DNA of 41,227 nt from Saccharicrinis aurantiacus (GCF_001660705.2 NZ_LYBV02000053.1:1-41227); one strand, 5' to 3'; counted from the stretch's first letter, positions 33,696 through 41,227 are shown. Numbers and translations: made by a program. Notes: generated from the letters alone by a model not told the origin.

Positions 33696-34433
33696 TCAGA
33701 GGGGTTCATCGTAGTTGTTGGATGAGGGCGGTGGTGATATGGGTCGGAGTTTTGTTTTTTGTGTTCCGTTTGGGTTTTTATTTTGGTTTAAAAAGCGTTG
33801 TTGTGATATTTCCTTTGCCTTGGTGGTGAACTTTTGAATATTGAGTATCCAATTACGTGCAGATGCTTTCCAGTCTTTCATGGGTGACTTCCCTCCCACT
33901 AACCACCCGTTACTTTCGTAGTGATTGAAGAAGCGTTCGGCCTCGGAATCGGATTGTGCTTTTTGTTGGAAATAGATTTTGATGTGCTCAATGGGAGGTG
34001 GAGTGAATTGTGTATTTTTCATATCGGTATTTTCTTTTGGCTTTAATTCTTCTGATAAAAAGTTTTCATCCTCTTTAATAGAGAGTGTTGTTTGTATGTT
34101 TATAGAAGGTATCATTTTTGATACTGAAGGTGTACAGGATATAGTATCAAATCTGTACAGGATAATGAGGCTTCCTTTTGTTTTATCGTAGGATGGATCG
34201 TAACGAATAAATTGGTGTTTGTGCAAATCTTTTAATGCTTGCACATAAGTATTTGGAGAGCCTATTCGTGATAGGTTCATGGTTTCACTCCTGGATATAC
34301 TTATGGGATTTTTAAACCGATTGGTATTCCACATTCTAAAAAGTACTAGGTACAAACTGATATGATAAGCCTTGAGGCTCTTTATCTGATCCATCAAAGC
34401 GAAAACATTAGTTTGATGCTTGATGTAGTTCAT
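33696..34433 (-). CDS. Phage O-like replication initiator (element B)
   Basis: 245 residues, same layout as 4531-5271: N-terminal winged-helix region, linker, C-terminal EAERFFNHYESNGW / SARNW domain. The N-terminal half is clearly diverged from A (for example KALELYGFIRYHPSF against KDLHKHQFIRYDPSY) while residues from about 145 to the end differ at only a few positions. The switch in identity falls at the linker with the origin candidate (34117-34164). The gene starts 3 nt after the HTH gene stop. Confidence 0.75.
   Translation of the reverse strand: MNYIKHQTNVFALMDQIKSLKAYHISLYLVLFRMWNTNRFKNPISISRSETMNLSRIGSPNTYVQALKDLHKHQFIRYDPSYDKTKGSLIILYRFDTISCTPSVSKMIPSINIQTTLSIKEDENFLSEELKPKENTDMKNTQFTPPPIEHIKIYFQQKAQSDSEAERFFNHYESNGWLVGGKSPMKDWKASARNWILNIQKFTTKAKEISQQRFLNQNKNPNGTQKTKLRPISPPPSSNNYDEPL
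34117..34164. other. Candidate replication origin inside initiator gene (B)
   Basis: Inverted repeat TTTGATACT (34117-34125) / AGTATCAAA (34143-34151) and an exact direct repeat TGTACAGGATA (34131-34141, 34154-34164). Same position in the gene as the 16-bp inverted repeat of element A, with a related TTTGATAC core but a different outer sequence. Confidence 0.5.
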
Positions 34434-34436
34434 ACT

Positions 34437-34709
34437 TTAGTATGATTGTTTGTTTTTCTGCAAGAGTTCATTTATCTCACCGTGATCGTAGTAGATGGTA
34501 CCTCCTATTTTAGTAAAAGGCAGTGTACCGCTTACTCGCATATGCTGCAAAGTACCAGGAGAGATGTTAAGTAACTCTCGCACTTCATAGGATTTGAGCC
34601 ATCGTTTTTCTGGAGTATTGGAGTTTCGATTTAAAAGCTTTTGAATGTCTTCTAAAAGCTCGATTTTGAATTCTCTTAGATCGTCTGTTGTTAATACTTC
34701 TAGTGCCAT
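34437..34709 (-). CDS. Excisionase-type small HTH protein (element B)
   Basis: 90 residues, nearly identical to 5275-5547 (differences mainly in the QNNNSAEK / RNSNTPEK stretch and a few other sites). MerR/excisionase-type HTH. The start at 34709 is supported by the conserved leader with the 16-bp motif (34714-34729) 5 nt upstream. Probable Xis and autoregulator, co-transcribed with the initiator. Confidence 0.8.
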   Translation of the reverse strand: MALEVLTTDDLREFKIELLEDIQKLLNRNSNTPEKRWLKSYEVRELLNISPGTLQHMRVSGTLPFTKIGGTIYYDHGEINELLQKNKQSY

Positions 34710-34713
34710 AATA

Positions 34714-34729
34714 TTTGATTGATATTGAT
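34714..34729. promoter_or_regulatory. 16-bp operator candidate, site 3 (B, xis-like)
   Basis: TTTGATTGATATTGAT, identical to 5552-5567 and in the same place relative to the HTH gene. Confidence 0.6.
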
Positions 34730-34885
34730 TTGACACAAAGGAAAGTAGAAAAACAATACGAAAACAGTGGAAAAGGGTGGATTCACCCCTCTCCACCCAC
34801 TGATATTCAACTCGTTACAAGGGTGAAATTTATTAAAATTACCGTATTTAGACCATTAGATAATCATTTTTGACACTACGTTAAG

Positions 34886-36025
34886 TTAAATAGATTGATA
34901 TAACTTTTGGAATAGTTCTTTGGTTATTCTTTTGGATCTTTCATCAGGATCATTACAATTATTGTAGAGACTTTTCTTAGAAATATTGCTACTCTTTTTT
35001 GAGGTGAAAGATTTTGAGAATAGCTCAAGTAAGTCTGGCATGTACTTTTTATCAATTAAAGTAACTTCAGTCAATTGGCGAATAAAGCAAGCCATTTGCC
35101 CCACTGTGAAATTGGTTTCAATTTTTGGGAGCTTTTGATCGGGTTCAATGTGTATGGCTTGTGTGTTGCCATGTTCCTTAAAATGTGTAATCTCGTTGTT
35201 TAACCAATTTAGGATATTTTGCTTTAAAGAATCATGCTTGTCTGTATATTTGAATAGCTTGTTTTCTATTATTTGAGCAATATTTTTTTTGAAGCTAATT
35301 AGTACATCTATTTCTTTGCTCCTCTCATGGTGGGATAAGGAACTATCTTTAATGTAATCTACAATAAAAGCATAGGCCGATGATGAATTGTGATTGTATG
35401 TTATTAATAAAGAGATGAGACTATAAACATTGACCGTAGATTCATTTGCGGCATTAATAACCTGCACCATCTTTTGTAATAGTGATTGAAAATATTTGAT
35501 TTCATTAAAGTTATGGGTACTATACTCATTACTGAGAAACCCAGTAAAGGGTTTAAGAACTAAGTTGAAGTTAGTGATATGCCTTGTGCTATCAATAACC
35601 TTTTTTATGTGCTCAGAAATAACTTGTTTCTTTCTGCTGGCGTAAATATGTGGTGCGATTGCTTTACCATCGAAGTATCGGGAAAACTGACGTTCCAAGA
35701 ATACTAAAAGGTTAAACACCATATCCACTAGTCTTTCGTGAAATATTAACTTACAGTTCTTATGATGTTGGCATCGTAGGTTGACTGAATAAAAGCAATC
35801 GAGTATCAGGATCAGTCTTTTTTGTAAGGTGCGAATTTGAGTTTTTAAGGCTTTGGGTGATTCCTTGGTAGCTACAAATTGAAAGAGTTCATTTTTAGCT
35901 TTGGTCTGAATATTATTTATTTTAAGTGAGGTATTCAGTTCGTTGGACAATAAAACAAATAAGCAATTTGAAGACTCGGTGTCTTTACAAACCAAGTCTT
36001 CAATTTGAGTAACAAGACTAAACAT
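34886..36025 (-). CDS. RteC-like protein (element B, intact)
   Basis: 379 residues, helical, with a Cys/His cluster CQHHKNCKLIFHE (about 104-116). RteC-family; in CTnDOT, RteC activates the excision operon by binding upstream of it. Here the gene lies between integrase and HTH gene on the same strand, so it may drive the HTH-initiator-loader transcript. It is the most diverged backbone gene compared with A, whose copy carries a stop codon at the position equal to the Gln after CFIR. B is therefore the only element in the window with a full-length copy. Confidence 0.8.
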   Translation of the reverse strand: MFSLVTQIEDLVCKDTESSNCLFVLLSNELNTSLKINNIQTKAKNELFQFVATKESPKALKTQIRTLQKRLILILDCFYSVNLRCQHHKNCKLIFHERLVDMVFNLLVFLERQFSRYFDGKAIAPHIYASRKKQVISEHIKKVIDSTRHITNFNLVLKPFTGFLSNEYSTHNFNEIKYFQSLLQKMVQVINAANESTVNVYSLISLLITYNHNSSSAYAFIVDYIKDSSLSHHERSKEIDVLISFKKNIAQIIENKLFKYTDKHDSLKQNILNWLNNEITHFKEHGNTQAIHIEPDQKLPKIETNFTVGQMACFIRQLTEVTLIDKKYMPDLLELFSKSFTSKKSSNISKKSLYNNCNDPDERSKRITKELFQKLYQSI

Positions 36026-36087
36026 ATGGTTGTGATTAGTTTATATTCAATATTGAATATAATAATAAATCTTATTAAACAGTGATT

Positions 36088-37347
36088 TTAAATTACTATT
36101 GTGTCTGAATTGGAACCCTTCTGTCTTTGACTAAGTACCTGTTCTAAGTTTGACATATCACTACCAATTTTATCTTGAAGTACTTTGGCATAAACCTGTG
36201 TTGTTGTTAGGGTTGTGTGGCCAAGTAATTTACTTACCGTCTCGATAGGCATACCATTTGCTAGTGTTATAGTAGTAGCAAAAGTATGTCGCGCTAGGTG
36301 GAAAGTCATGTGTTTGTCAATTCTACATAATTTTGCAACTTGTTTAAGATAAATGTTCACCCTTTGGTTTGTAATAGGAGGAAATAAACGACAAGCTCTA
36401 AGGGCTTTGGGATGATGGGAGTAGGCATTGAGAATTCTAATTGCTTCTGGTAACAAGGGAATTTGTAAGGTAATATTTGTTTTTTTACGTTTGGTATGAA
36501 TCCATTGTTTACCATCAATACCTATAACAACATTCTCGGGGCGAAGCGAAATAAGATCTGTATAAGATATTCCGGTATAACATGAAAAGATGAATAAATC
36601 ACGAACTAAAGTATGATATTGAGTGGTGAACTTACATTGGCTCAATGTTGCTAATTCTTTAGTTGTGAGGAATCCACGTTCTACTTTAGTATAGGTGACT
36701 TTATAGTTCTCAAAAGGGTTTTTATCTATCCATTCTAATTTTACGGCAAGGTTCAATATTTTTCTTAATCGAATGAGGTGCTTCATAATTACATTATGAG
36801 ATAGATTATTGGTTACCGAGTTAACCTCATATAATCGCAAGAAAGCCTCAAATTCATTAACAAACTTGTAGTCTATTCGCTTAATAAAAAAGTCTTCAGT
36901 TCCTTTCTTGTTTTTTAGGAATTCAAGTAGATATCTTTCTGTTGTTTTGTAGTGTTTTAAAGTTCCTTCGCTTAATTGAGAAGATTGTGTTTGGTAATGG
37001 TAGCTTATTAGCGATTTTAATGTTTCGCCTTGTTCTGCAATTCCTAAAAAGCGATTCTTAAGTATCATAGGAGAAATGAGTTCTTCATTCAATACAGTCG
37101 CCCGATGTAAATCGTATATTTTAGACTTAACTCGCTGAATATGTAAATTACATTTTCGAAACTCGGAATAGTTGGCTGTTAACTTTTCTTTAGAAGAGTT
37201 CCATGAATTAAGGGGTACATCTTTAAAAATGGAGAACTCGGCTCTTTTGCTATTTACAGATATCCTACAGTAAATAGATACTTGCTCTTTATTACTTTTG
37301 TTTATTCGAGTAATAAAGGAAACGGAAAATGATGTTTTGTTGGTCAT
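36088..37347 (-). CDS. Tyrosine recombinase / integrase (element B)
   Basis: 419 residues with the same domain order as 6891-8165. Catalytic HLARHTFAT, LLGHTTLTTTQVYAKV (His and Tyr nucleophile) and TKRKKT lysine are present. The box I arginine is missing (YTGISYTDL). It lies 389 nt from the tRNA gene whose 3' end it targets. Divergence from the A integrase goes along with different arm repeats (ACTCACT against ACTCCCG), which suggests that each integrase recognises its own arms while sharing the tRNA core. Confidence 0.95.
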   Translation of the reverse strand: MTNKTSFSVSFITRINKSNKEQVSIYCRISVNSKRAEFSIFKDVPLNSWNSSKEKLTANYSEFRKCNLHIQRVKSKIYDLHRATVLNEELISPMILKNRFLGIAEQGETLKSLISYHYQTQSSQLSEGTLKHYKTTERYLLEFLKNKKGTEDFFIKRIDYKFVNEFEAFLRLYEVNSVTNNLSHNVIMKHLIRLRKILNLAVKLEWIDKNPFENYKVTYTKVERGFLTTKELATLSQCKFTTQYHTLVRDLFIFSCYTGISYTDLISLRPENVVIGIDGKQWIHTKRKKTNITLQIPLLPEAIRILNAYSHHPKALRACRLFPPITNQRVNIYLKQVAKLCRIDKHMTFHLARHTFATTITLANGMPIETVSKLLGHTTLTTTQVYAKVLQDKIGSDMSNLEQVLSQRQKGSNSDTIVI

Positions 37348-37420
37348 GACTTTTGTATTTGATTGTTTTTAAATGCACTAGTTCTCTTGTATGGCTGCAA
37401 AAGACTTTGCTACTAATTCA

Positions 37421-37436
37421 ATCAATATCAATCAAA
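37421..37436. promoter_or_regulatory. 16-bp operator candidate, site 4 (B integrase)
   Basis: ATCAATATCAATCAAA, identical to 8231-8246, 74 nt upstream of the integrase start. Confidence 0.55.
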
Positions 37437-37465
37437 AAATATGACCTAAATAAGAAGGCGCGCTC

Positions 37466-37642
37466 ACTCACCTAAATTACTGTCTGTCAGCCCCTAACAA
37501 TATTACGGTGAGTAAAACACTCTATTTACTCACCAAAAATTGATATTACCAGGCTTACATAGAGCAGATTTTGGAGCTTTATAAAAGTTCGAATCCACTA
37601 CCTAAATGTATAAAATTAATTTTACTCACTGATTACTCACTG
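37466..37642. repeat. B-type integrase arm repeats
   Basis: ACTCACC at 37466-37472 and 37528-37534, inverted GGTGAGT at 37507-37513, and tandem ACTCACTGATT / ACTCACTG at 37624-37642. TACTCACTGATTACTCAC (37623-37640) recurs exactly at B's distal end. Confidence 0.65.
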
Positions 37643-37686
37643 CAAATTCAATATATATTGCTTTATATTGAATTGATAAAAAACAA

Positions 37687-37720
37687 AAAAGCCTGTAAAT
37701 CATACGATTTACAGGCTTTT
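37687..37720 (-). terminator. Terminator after the tRNA-Arg pair
   Basis: 14-bp perfect stem AAAAGCCTGTAAAT / ATTTACAGGCTTTT and a T-run on minus, 25 nt beyond the tRNA 3' end. Same hairpin as 8402-8435. Confidence 0.85.
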
Positions 37721-37736
37721 GATGTTTGCTATTTTC

Positions 37737-37760
37737 ATTAACAGTGATCCCGTTAGGATT
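37737..37760. repeat. att core at the tRNA-Arg 3' end
   Basis: Exact 24-nt copy of 8451-8474, overlapping the last 16 nt of the proximal tRNA-Arg gene. Insertion site of element B. Confidence 0.85.
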
Positions 37761-37818
37761 CGAACCTAAGACCCTCTCCTTAGAAGGGAGATGCTCTATC
37801 CAGCTGAGCTACGGGACC
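37745..37818 (-). tRNA. tRNA-Arg (UCU), att-proximal copy
   Basis: 74 nt, no encoded CCA. The acceptor stem GGTCCCG / CGGGATC closes with one G-U pair; the anticodon arm TCTCC-CTTCTAA-GGAGA gives anticodon TCT; the T arm has GGTTCGAATCC. Its 3' end is supplied by the element end after integration and remains intact. Confidence 0.95.
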
Positions 37819-37845
37819 ATCCTTTTTATTACATTCATTAATATG

Positions 37846-37919
37846 TGATCCCGTTAGGATTCGAACCTAAGACCCTCTCCTTAGAAGGGAGATGCTCTAT
37901 CCAGCTGAGCTACGGGACC
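37846..37919 (-). tRNA. tRNA-Arg (UCU), second copy
   Basis: Identical in sequence to 37745-37818, 27 nt upstream in the same transcript. A spare copy makes damage to the target tRNA less costly. Confidence 0.95.
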
Positions 37920-37958
37920 ATCATTATTTTTGATGTTTGCCTTTCTTTTAAAGCGCTG

Positions 37959-37991
37959 CAAAGATAAACAATTATTATTCGTTAAAACAAA
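37959..37991 (-). promoter_or_regulatory. tRNA-Arg promoter
   Basis: On minus TTTG (37988-37991), 21-nt spacer, TATCTTTG (37959-37966). Both boxes match the Bacteroidetes consensus exactly. Confidence 0.75.
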
Positions 37992-38201
37992 TAATCAACA
38001 ATAAAAAATAGATGTTTTTTTAAGCGCATTTGATACAATATTGTATATCATATATTTGACATAAGCGATTGTGTGTTTTTATTAATTTTACGACCCAAAT
38101 TATAAACTAAAAATGATAAACCCTTTATAATTTCTAGGATATCTGTAGTTGAGCACAAAATTGAGTTAAACTATAACATTATAGTACCTTAGTCACTATT
38201 T

Positions 38202-38236
38202 TTTGTTGGAGTGATAAAAAGAATGTCCTATTTTTG
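38202..38236 (+). promoter_or_regulatory. Promoter of the SPOR lipoprotein gene
   Basis: TTTGTTG (38202-38208) and TATTTTTG (38229-38236; full TAnnTTTG match) 20 nt apart. The start codon is 50 nt downstream. Confidence 0.6.
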
Positions 38237-38285
38237 AAAGAATTTTAAATCTCGAATAAATAACTTTTATACTTAAATAATTATT

Positions 38286-38738
38286 ATGAATAAGTGGATA
38301 ATAGGCATACTTGCAGTTGGCACACTATCATTTACCTCTTGCAAATCGTTACAAAAAACAGGTTCCTCTAGCTTTGATGATAGCGAATCACCCTATGTTG
38401 AAGAAGAGCCTGTAGTAAAAGAAACAGAACCCAAATCGGATGCCAAACCAATTATAGTTAAAGAGGAAAAGGTTAAAGTTATTGAAGAAAAAAATACAGA
38501 ATCCTTTAAGTATTATGTAATTATTGGTTCTTTTAAGGTTTTAGAAAATGCTAGAAATTACAAAACCGATTTAACCCAACAAGGTTTTACTCCGGTTATA
38601 CTTGAAAATACAGAAGGTTTATATCGTGTTTCTGTTTCAGCATACAATAAAGAAACTAGTGCACGAAACAAGATTGCCAATATTCGTCATCAATACGAAA
38701 AGTATAGTGATACATGGCTTTTAAAAGCAAAACAATAA
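38286..38738 (+). CDS. SPOR-domain lipoprotein
   Basis: 150 residues. Lipoprotein signal MNKWIIGILAVGTLSFTSC with Cys19. An acidic/Lys-rich linker (about 30-70, EEEPVVKETEPKSDAK) leads to a C-terminal SPOR domain (about 74-148, FKYYVIIGSFKVLENARNY ... GLYRVSVSAYN), which binds peptidoglycan stripped of stem peptides at division sites. Likely attached to a membrane and acting in cell wall or division processes. Single gene with its own promoter; part of the host chromosome rather than of the elements. Confidence 0.85.
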   Translation: MNKWIIGILAVGTLSFTSCKSLQKTGSSSFDDSESPYVEEEPVVKETEPKSDAKPIIVKEEKVKVIEEKNTESFKYYVIIGSFKVLENARNYKTDLTQQGFTPVILENTEGLYRVSVSAYNKETSARNKIANIRHQYEKYSDTWLLKAKQ

Positions 38739-38770
38739 AGTAAGCATAGTAATATTTAAAACTAAAACTT

Positions 38771-38778
38771 TATTTTTG
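38771..38778 (+). promoter_or_regulatory. -7 box of flavodiiron gene
   Basis: TATTTTTG, full match to TAnnTTTG, 41 nt before the start. No clear -33 box. Confidence 0.45.
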
Positions 38779-38818
38779 GCATCATATTACCTAAATAAAA
38801 TAGATAACATCATATAAA

Positions 38819-40009
38819 ATGTACAAACCAGTTAATTTATCAACCGATATATACTATGTTGGTGTAAACGACAGAAAAACTAGTCTTTTTGAGAATATGT
38901 GGCCTTTAGATAAAGGGGTTTCATATAATTCGTATGTAATTGCCGATGAAAAGGTAGCCATAATTGATACTGTTGAAGCAGGACAATTTGAAAAATGGTT
39001 GGCCAAAGTTAGAGCAATTCTGAATGGAAGAAATGTAGATTATCTTGTGGTTAACCATATGGAACCAGACCACTCTGGCGCTATTCGAATTCTTACTGAG
39101 CTATATCCAGAAATGGAAATAATTGGTAATAAAAAAACAATCCCTATGATTGAGGGATATTATGGTATAACTGAGAACTGCAAGCTTGTAAAAGAGGGTG
39201 ATTCAATTGAACTAGGAAATAATAAACTTTCGTTCTATCAAGTACCAATGGTACATTGGCCAGAGTCGATGGTTTGCTTTGAAGAAAATAATCAAATTCT
39301 TTTTTCATCCGATGCCTTTGGTAGTTTTGGTACTTTAGACGGTGGAATTTTTGATGATGAATTAGACTTTGATTCATATATTGATGAGATGCGTCGTTAC
39401 TACTCTAACATAGTTGGTAAATATGGTAACCCTGTACAAAAAGCTTTACAAAAGTTAGGTGGTTTAAATATCAAGATGATTGCTCCCTCACATGGTCCTA
39501 TCTATCGCGAGAATATAGAGCGAATGATAAAAATGTACGACCAATGGAGTAAATATGAAGGAGAAGAAGGCGTAGTTATTGCCTATGCCTCAATGTATGG
39601 AAATACAGAGGAAATGGCAGAAGTAACAGCAAGAGCCATTGCCGAAGAAGGTATTAAAAATATCAAAGTATATGATGTTAGCAAAACGCATCCATCGTAT
39701 ATAATATCAGATATTTTTAAATATAAAGGACTTATTTTAGGTAGCCCTACTTATAGCAACGAGCTTCATCCAAACATGGAGTCACTAGCACTTAAAATAC
39801 AACACATGGGCATTAGCAACCATTATTACGGTGTTCTGGGTTCGTTTACTTGGGCAGGAGCCGCTGCTAAAAAATTAAATGTAGTTGCCGAAACATTAAA
39901 ATGGGAGGTTGTTGCTGAAGCGGTTGAAGAAAAACATGCTTTAAAGGCTGATAAATATGAAGCTTGTAGAGAACTTGGTAAGGCTATGGCCGAAAAGTTA
40001 AAAGCTTAA
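38819..40009 (+). CDS. fprA: Flavodiiron protein (FprA family, class A)
   Basis: 396-residue cytoplasmic enzyme that reduces O2 to water and/or NO to N2O, protecting anaerobic metabolism. The metallo-beta-lactamase domain carries the diiron ligands HMEPDH (H80, E82, D84, H85), H146, D165 and H225. The flavodoxin domain has the FMN phosphate loop SMYGNTE (258-264). Length is normal for class A, with no extra C-terminal rubredoxin. Terminator follows at 40022-40061. It fits an anaerobic or microaerobic lifestyle. Confidence 0.93.
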   Translation: MYKPVNLSTDIYYVGVNDRKTSLFENMWPLDKGVSYNSYVIADEKVAIIDTVEAGQFEKWLAKVRAILNGRNVDYLVVNHMEPDHSGAIRILTELYPEMEIIGNKKTIPMIEGYYGITENCKLVKEGDSIELGNNKLSFYQVPMVHWPESMVCFEENNQILFSSDAFGSFGTLDGGIFDDELDFDSYIDEMRRYYSNIVGKYGNPVQKALQKLGGLNIKMIAPSHGPIYRENIERMIKMYDQWSKYEGEEGVVIAYASMYGNTEEMAEVTARAIAEEGIKNIKVYDVSKTHPSYIISDIFKYKGLILGSPTYSNELHPNMESLALKIQHMGISNHYYGVLGSFTWAGAAAKKLNVVAETLKWEVVAEAVEEKHALKADKYEACRELGKAMAEKLKA

Positions 40010-40021
40010 TTCTAGATAAAG

Positions 40022-40061
40022 AAAAATCCCCGTTTGAACTTAGCTCAAACGGGGATTTTTT
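40022..40061 (+). terminator. Terminator of flavodiiron gene
   Basis: AAAAATCCCCGTTTGA, short loop, TCAAACGGGGATTTTTT: a long perfect stem and T-run, 13 nt after the stop. Confidence 0.9.
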
Positions 40062-40179
40062 ATGCAATAAAAATAGCTTTCAGCCCACACTGTATTTTAT
40101 CATGGCAAATACAATACTGCCTACTTGGTGTAAAACAAAAAATGAATAGCTATTATATCACCAACTCAGATAAATCCCT

Positions 40180-40187
40180 TATTTTTG
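40180..40187 (+). promoter_or_regulatory. -7 box of the DUF493 gene
   Basis: TATTTTTG, full TAnnTTTG match, 13 nt before the ATG, giving a very short leader. Confidence 0.4.
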
Positions 40188-40200
40188 CAAAAAAGTAATT

Positions 40201-40473
40201 ATGGCAAACAAAGATTATGACCAACTAAAGGCAAAGTTGGAAGAAAACAAAATATGGCCCTTATTATACATGTTTAAATTTATTGCTCCTAATGAAGATG
40301 GCAAAGTAAAACAAGTGGAATCTTTACTACCTAAAGGTGGAGAGATATCGCATAAACATACGAAGAACTTAAAATACGTATCGGTTAGTTGTAAGGTTAA
40401 AATGCCTAATGCTCAAAGTATTGTTGATGTAATGGAGCGCATTACTAAAATTGAAGGTATCATCAGCTTATAA
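40201..40473 (+). CDS. DUF493 family protein (YbeD-like)
   Basis: 90 residues. WPLLYMFKFIAPNEDGKVKQV and YVSVSCKVKMPNAQSIVDVMERI are typical of the DUF493/YbeD family, a small ferredoxin-like (ACT-type) fold. Function is poorly known; a regulatory ligand- or partner-binding role is assumed. Single gene with own promoter and terminator; chromosomal. Confidence 0.85.
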   Translation: MANKDYDQLKAKLEENKIWPLLYMFKFIAPNEDGKVKQVESLLPKGGEISHKHTKNLKYVSVSCKVKMPNAQSIVDVMERITKIEGIISL

Positions 40474-40500
40474 CTATCAAATCGACATCATTTAACACTT

Positions 40501-40534
40501 AAAACCTCTAATTTAACACAATTAGAGGTTTTTT
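40501..40534 (+). terminator. Terminator of the DUF493 gene
   Basis: AAAACCTCTAATT, 6-nt loop, AATTAGAGGTTTTTT. The stem is 13 bp. Confidence 0.9.
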
Positions 40535-40601
40535 GCATTGAAATTACCATATCTTTACGTTCTCTGGCGAGCATTAATCATTACAATAATCTTATAAATG
40601 A

Positions 40602-41036
40602 ATGGTTATGAAAGAAACAAAGTTTTGGCAAGATCAAGAAAAGGATTGGAAATTCTATTTTGATGAAGGTAAAAGCTATTTAAAAACTTGTAATAAACTC
40701 ATTAATAAAAAAGGAGTATTTGATAATGAGTTTATCTATAATTTAGCGGTTTTAGCGGGCGAACGAATAACGCTAGGCATGCTCTTAAGCTATAACTATA
40801 TTCCGGCATCTACAAGTTTATCGGGCATGCTAAAAGAGGGTAAAGAATTATATCCATTGGCAACCGAACTTATTGTTGGGGCAAGAATTATTAATCGTTT
40901 TCAAGCATTTTGCTCACTTGATGTTGTACCACTAACAGCACCAAAAGATGATGAACTTATTGAAGTGGTAAAGTACATAAACTCTGTTGATGCATTTTGC
41001 TCAGAACATCTGAATCAAGAAGTTTCAGTGATATAA
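40602..41036 (+). CDS. Small helical hypothetical protein, HEPN-like
   Basis: 144 residues (an internal ATG at 40608 could also be used). All-helical: WQDQEKDWKFYFDEGKSYLK, FIYNLAVLAGERITLGMLLS, ELIVGARIINRFQAFCSLD, INSVDAFCSEHL. Size and helix pattern resemble HEPN-type domains, but the RxxxxH motif is not obvious, so the call is tentative. Chromosomal, no operon partner in the window. Confidence 0.6.
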   Translation: MVMKETKFWQDQEKDWKFYFDEGKSYLKTCNKLINKKGVFDNEFIYNLAVLAGERITLGMLLSYNYIPASTSLSGMLKEGKELYPLATELIVGARIINRFQAFCSLDVVPLTAPKDDELIEVVKYINSVDAFCSEHLNQEVSVI

Positions 41037-41227
41037 AATTTTTATTACACCCCAAATTGCACATAAATAATCTCTCGATAGTCCTATTGAGGGATTGTTT
41101 TTATATTGAAGGCTACTCCCCTATTGCAATCATTACTTCCCTTTAATTACAATTACCCCGAAACTACCATAACTTAATAGCTCCACACATTTATTATCAA
41201 GTTCTCATTACTTATTTAGGATACTCC

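Larger units (their letters stand above)
37348..37744. other. Integrase-proximal end of element B
   Basis: 397 nt without a gene, holding the 16-bp operator candidate (37421-37436), B-type arm repeats (37466-37642), the terminator hairpin and the start of the att core. Confidence 0.75.
8451..37760. mobile_element. Integrative element B, complete, in tRNA-Arg
   Basis: About 29 kb bounded by a 24-nt direct repeat (8451-8474 and 37737-37760) that includes the last 16 nt of tRNA-Arg. B-type integrase arm repeats lie just inside both ends (8533-8551 and 37466-37642). The integrase sits next to the tRNA end, as is usual for tRNA-targeting islands. The backbone spans 32841-37347 and the cargo 8692-32411. 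I see no relaxase, coupling protein, type IV secretion, terminase or capsid gene, so transfer would need a helper. Cargo is mostly antiphage-type genes. Confidence 0.85.
37920..38285. other. Promoter region between tRNAs and SPOR gene
   Basis: 366-nt AT-rich spacer holding divergent promoters (37959-37991 for the tRNAs, 38202-38236 for the lipoprotein). No other feature seen. Confidence 0.6.

Noticed and set aside
1-41227. Self-transmissible conjugative element (CTnDOT-like)
   Set aside because: RteC-like and integrase genes suggest it, but no relaxase, coupling protein or Tra/Vir genes are visible in A or B. Element A is incomplete, so this is rejected firmly only for B.

Overview
The window looks like a low-GC Bacteroidota chromosome. 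The reasons are promoters of the TTTG / TAnnTTTG type, A-rich leaders in place of strong Shine-Dalgarno sites, an RteC-like regulator, integrases of the Bacteroidetes tyrosine-recombinase type, and a SPOR lipoprotein and flavodiiron protein in the right flank. A Marinilabiliales-like member of the Bacteroidia is my guess; the genus cannot be read from the sequence. The flanking chromosome starts at about 37.74 kb with two tandem tRNA-Arg(UCU) genes, followed by a SPOR lipoprotein, a flavodiiron protein, a DUF493 protein and a small conserved protein.

Everything to the left is two related integrative elements stacked at the 3' end of the proximal tRNA-Arg gene. Element B (about 8451-37760, 29 kb) is complete. 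Element A (1 to about 8474) runs off the left edge. Both carry the same minus-strand backbone in the same order: tyrosine integrase, RteC-like protein, small excisionase-type HTH protein, phage-O-like replication initiator, DnaC-like helicase loader. After that comes variable cargo. No relaxase or type IV secretion genes are visible, so B looks more like a phage-satellite-type or mobilised island than a self-conjugating ICE. The integrase-proximal ends share a tRNA-derived core plus a terminator hairpin. The integrase arm-type repeats differ between A and B, and the B type recurs at B's far end, which fixes B's limits.

Cargo of A in the window is a type I restriction subunit, HsdR. Cargo of B, left to right, is: (i) a small phage-like cassette (HTH protein, unknown MARQKG protein, small membrane protein, 3TM holin-like protein, DUF5675 protein); (ii) a KAP P-loop ATPase with an N-terminal sensor-like region; (iii) a 1.8-kb gene-free stretch with strong hairpins and two terminators; (iv) a 1406-residue SMEK-NACHT STAND protein; (v) a six-gene minus-strand operon combining a membrane coiled-coil protein, a free-standing HsdM N-terminal domain, an AbiC-like membrane protein, a second membrane-anchored protein, McrB and McrC; (vi) a six-gene minus-strand operon of exported or envelope proteins that includes a secreted endonuclease/exonuclease/phosphatase-fold protein; (vii) an exported DNA/RNA non-specific endonuclease.

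Items ii, iv and v, plus HsdR in A, make this a defence island. The most novel parts are the element family itself (with an origin candidate inside the initiator gene and a shared 16-bp operator candidate), the composite McrBC/AbiC/HsdM-N operon, and the exported-nuclease operon.
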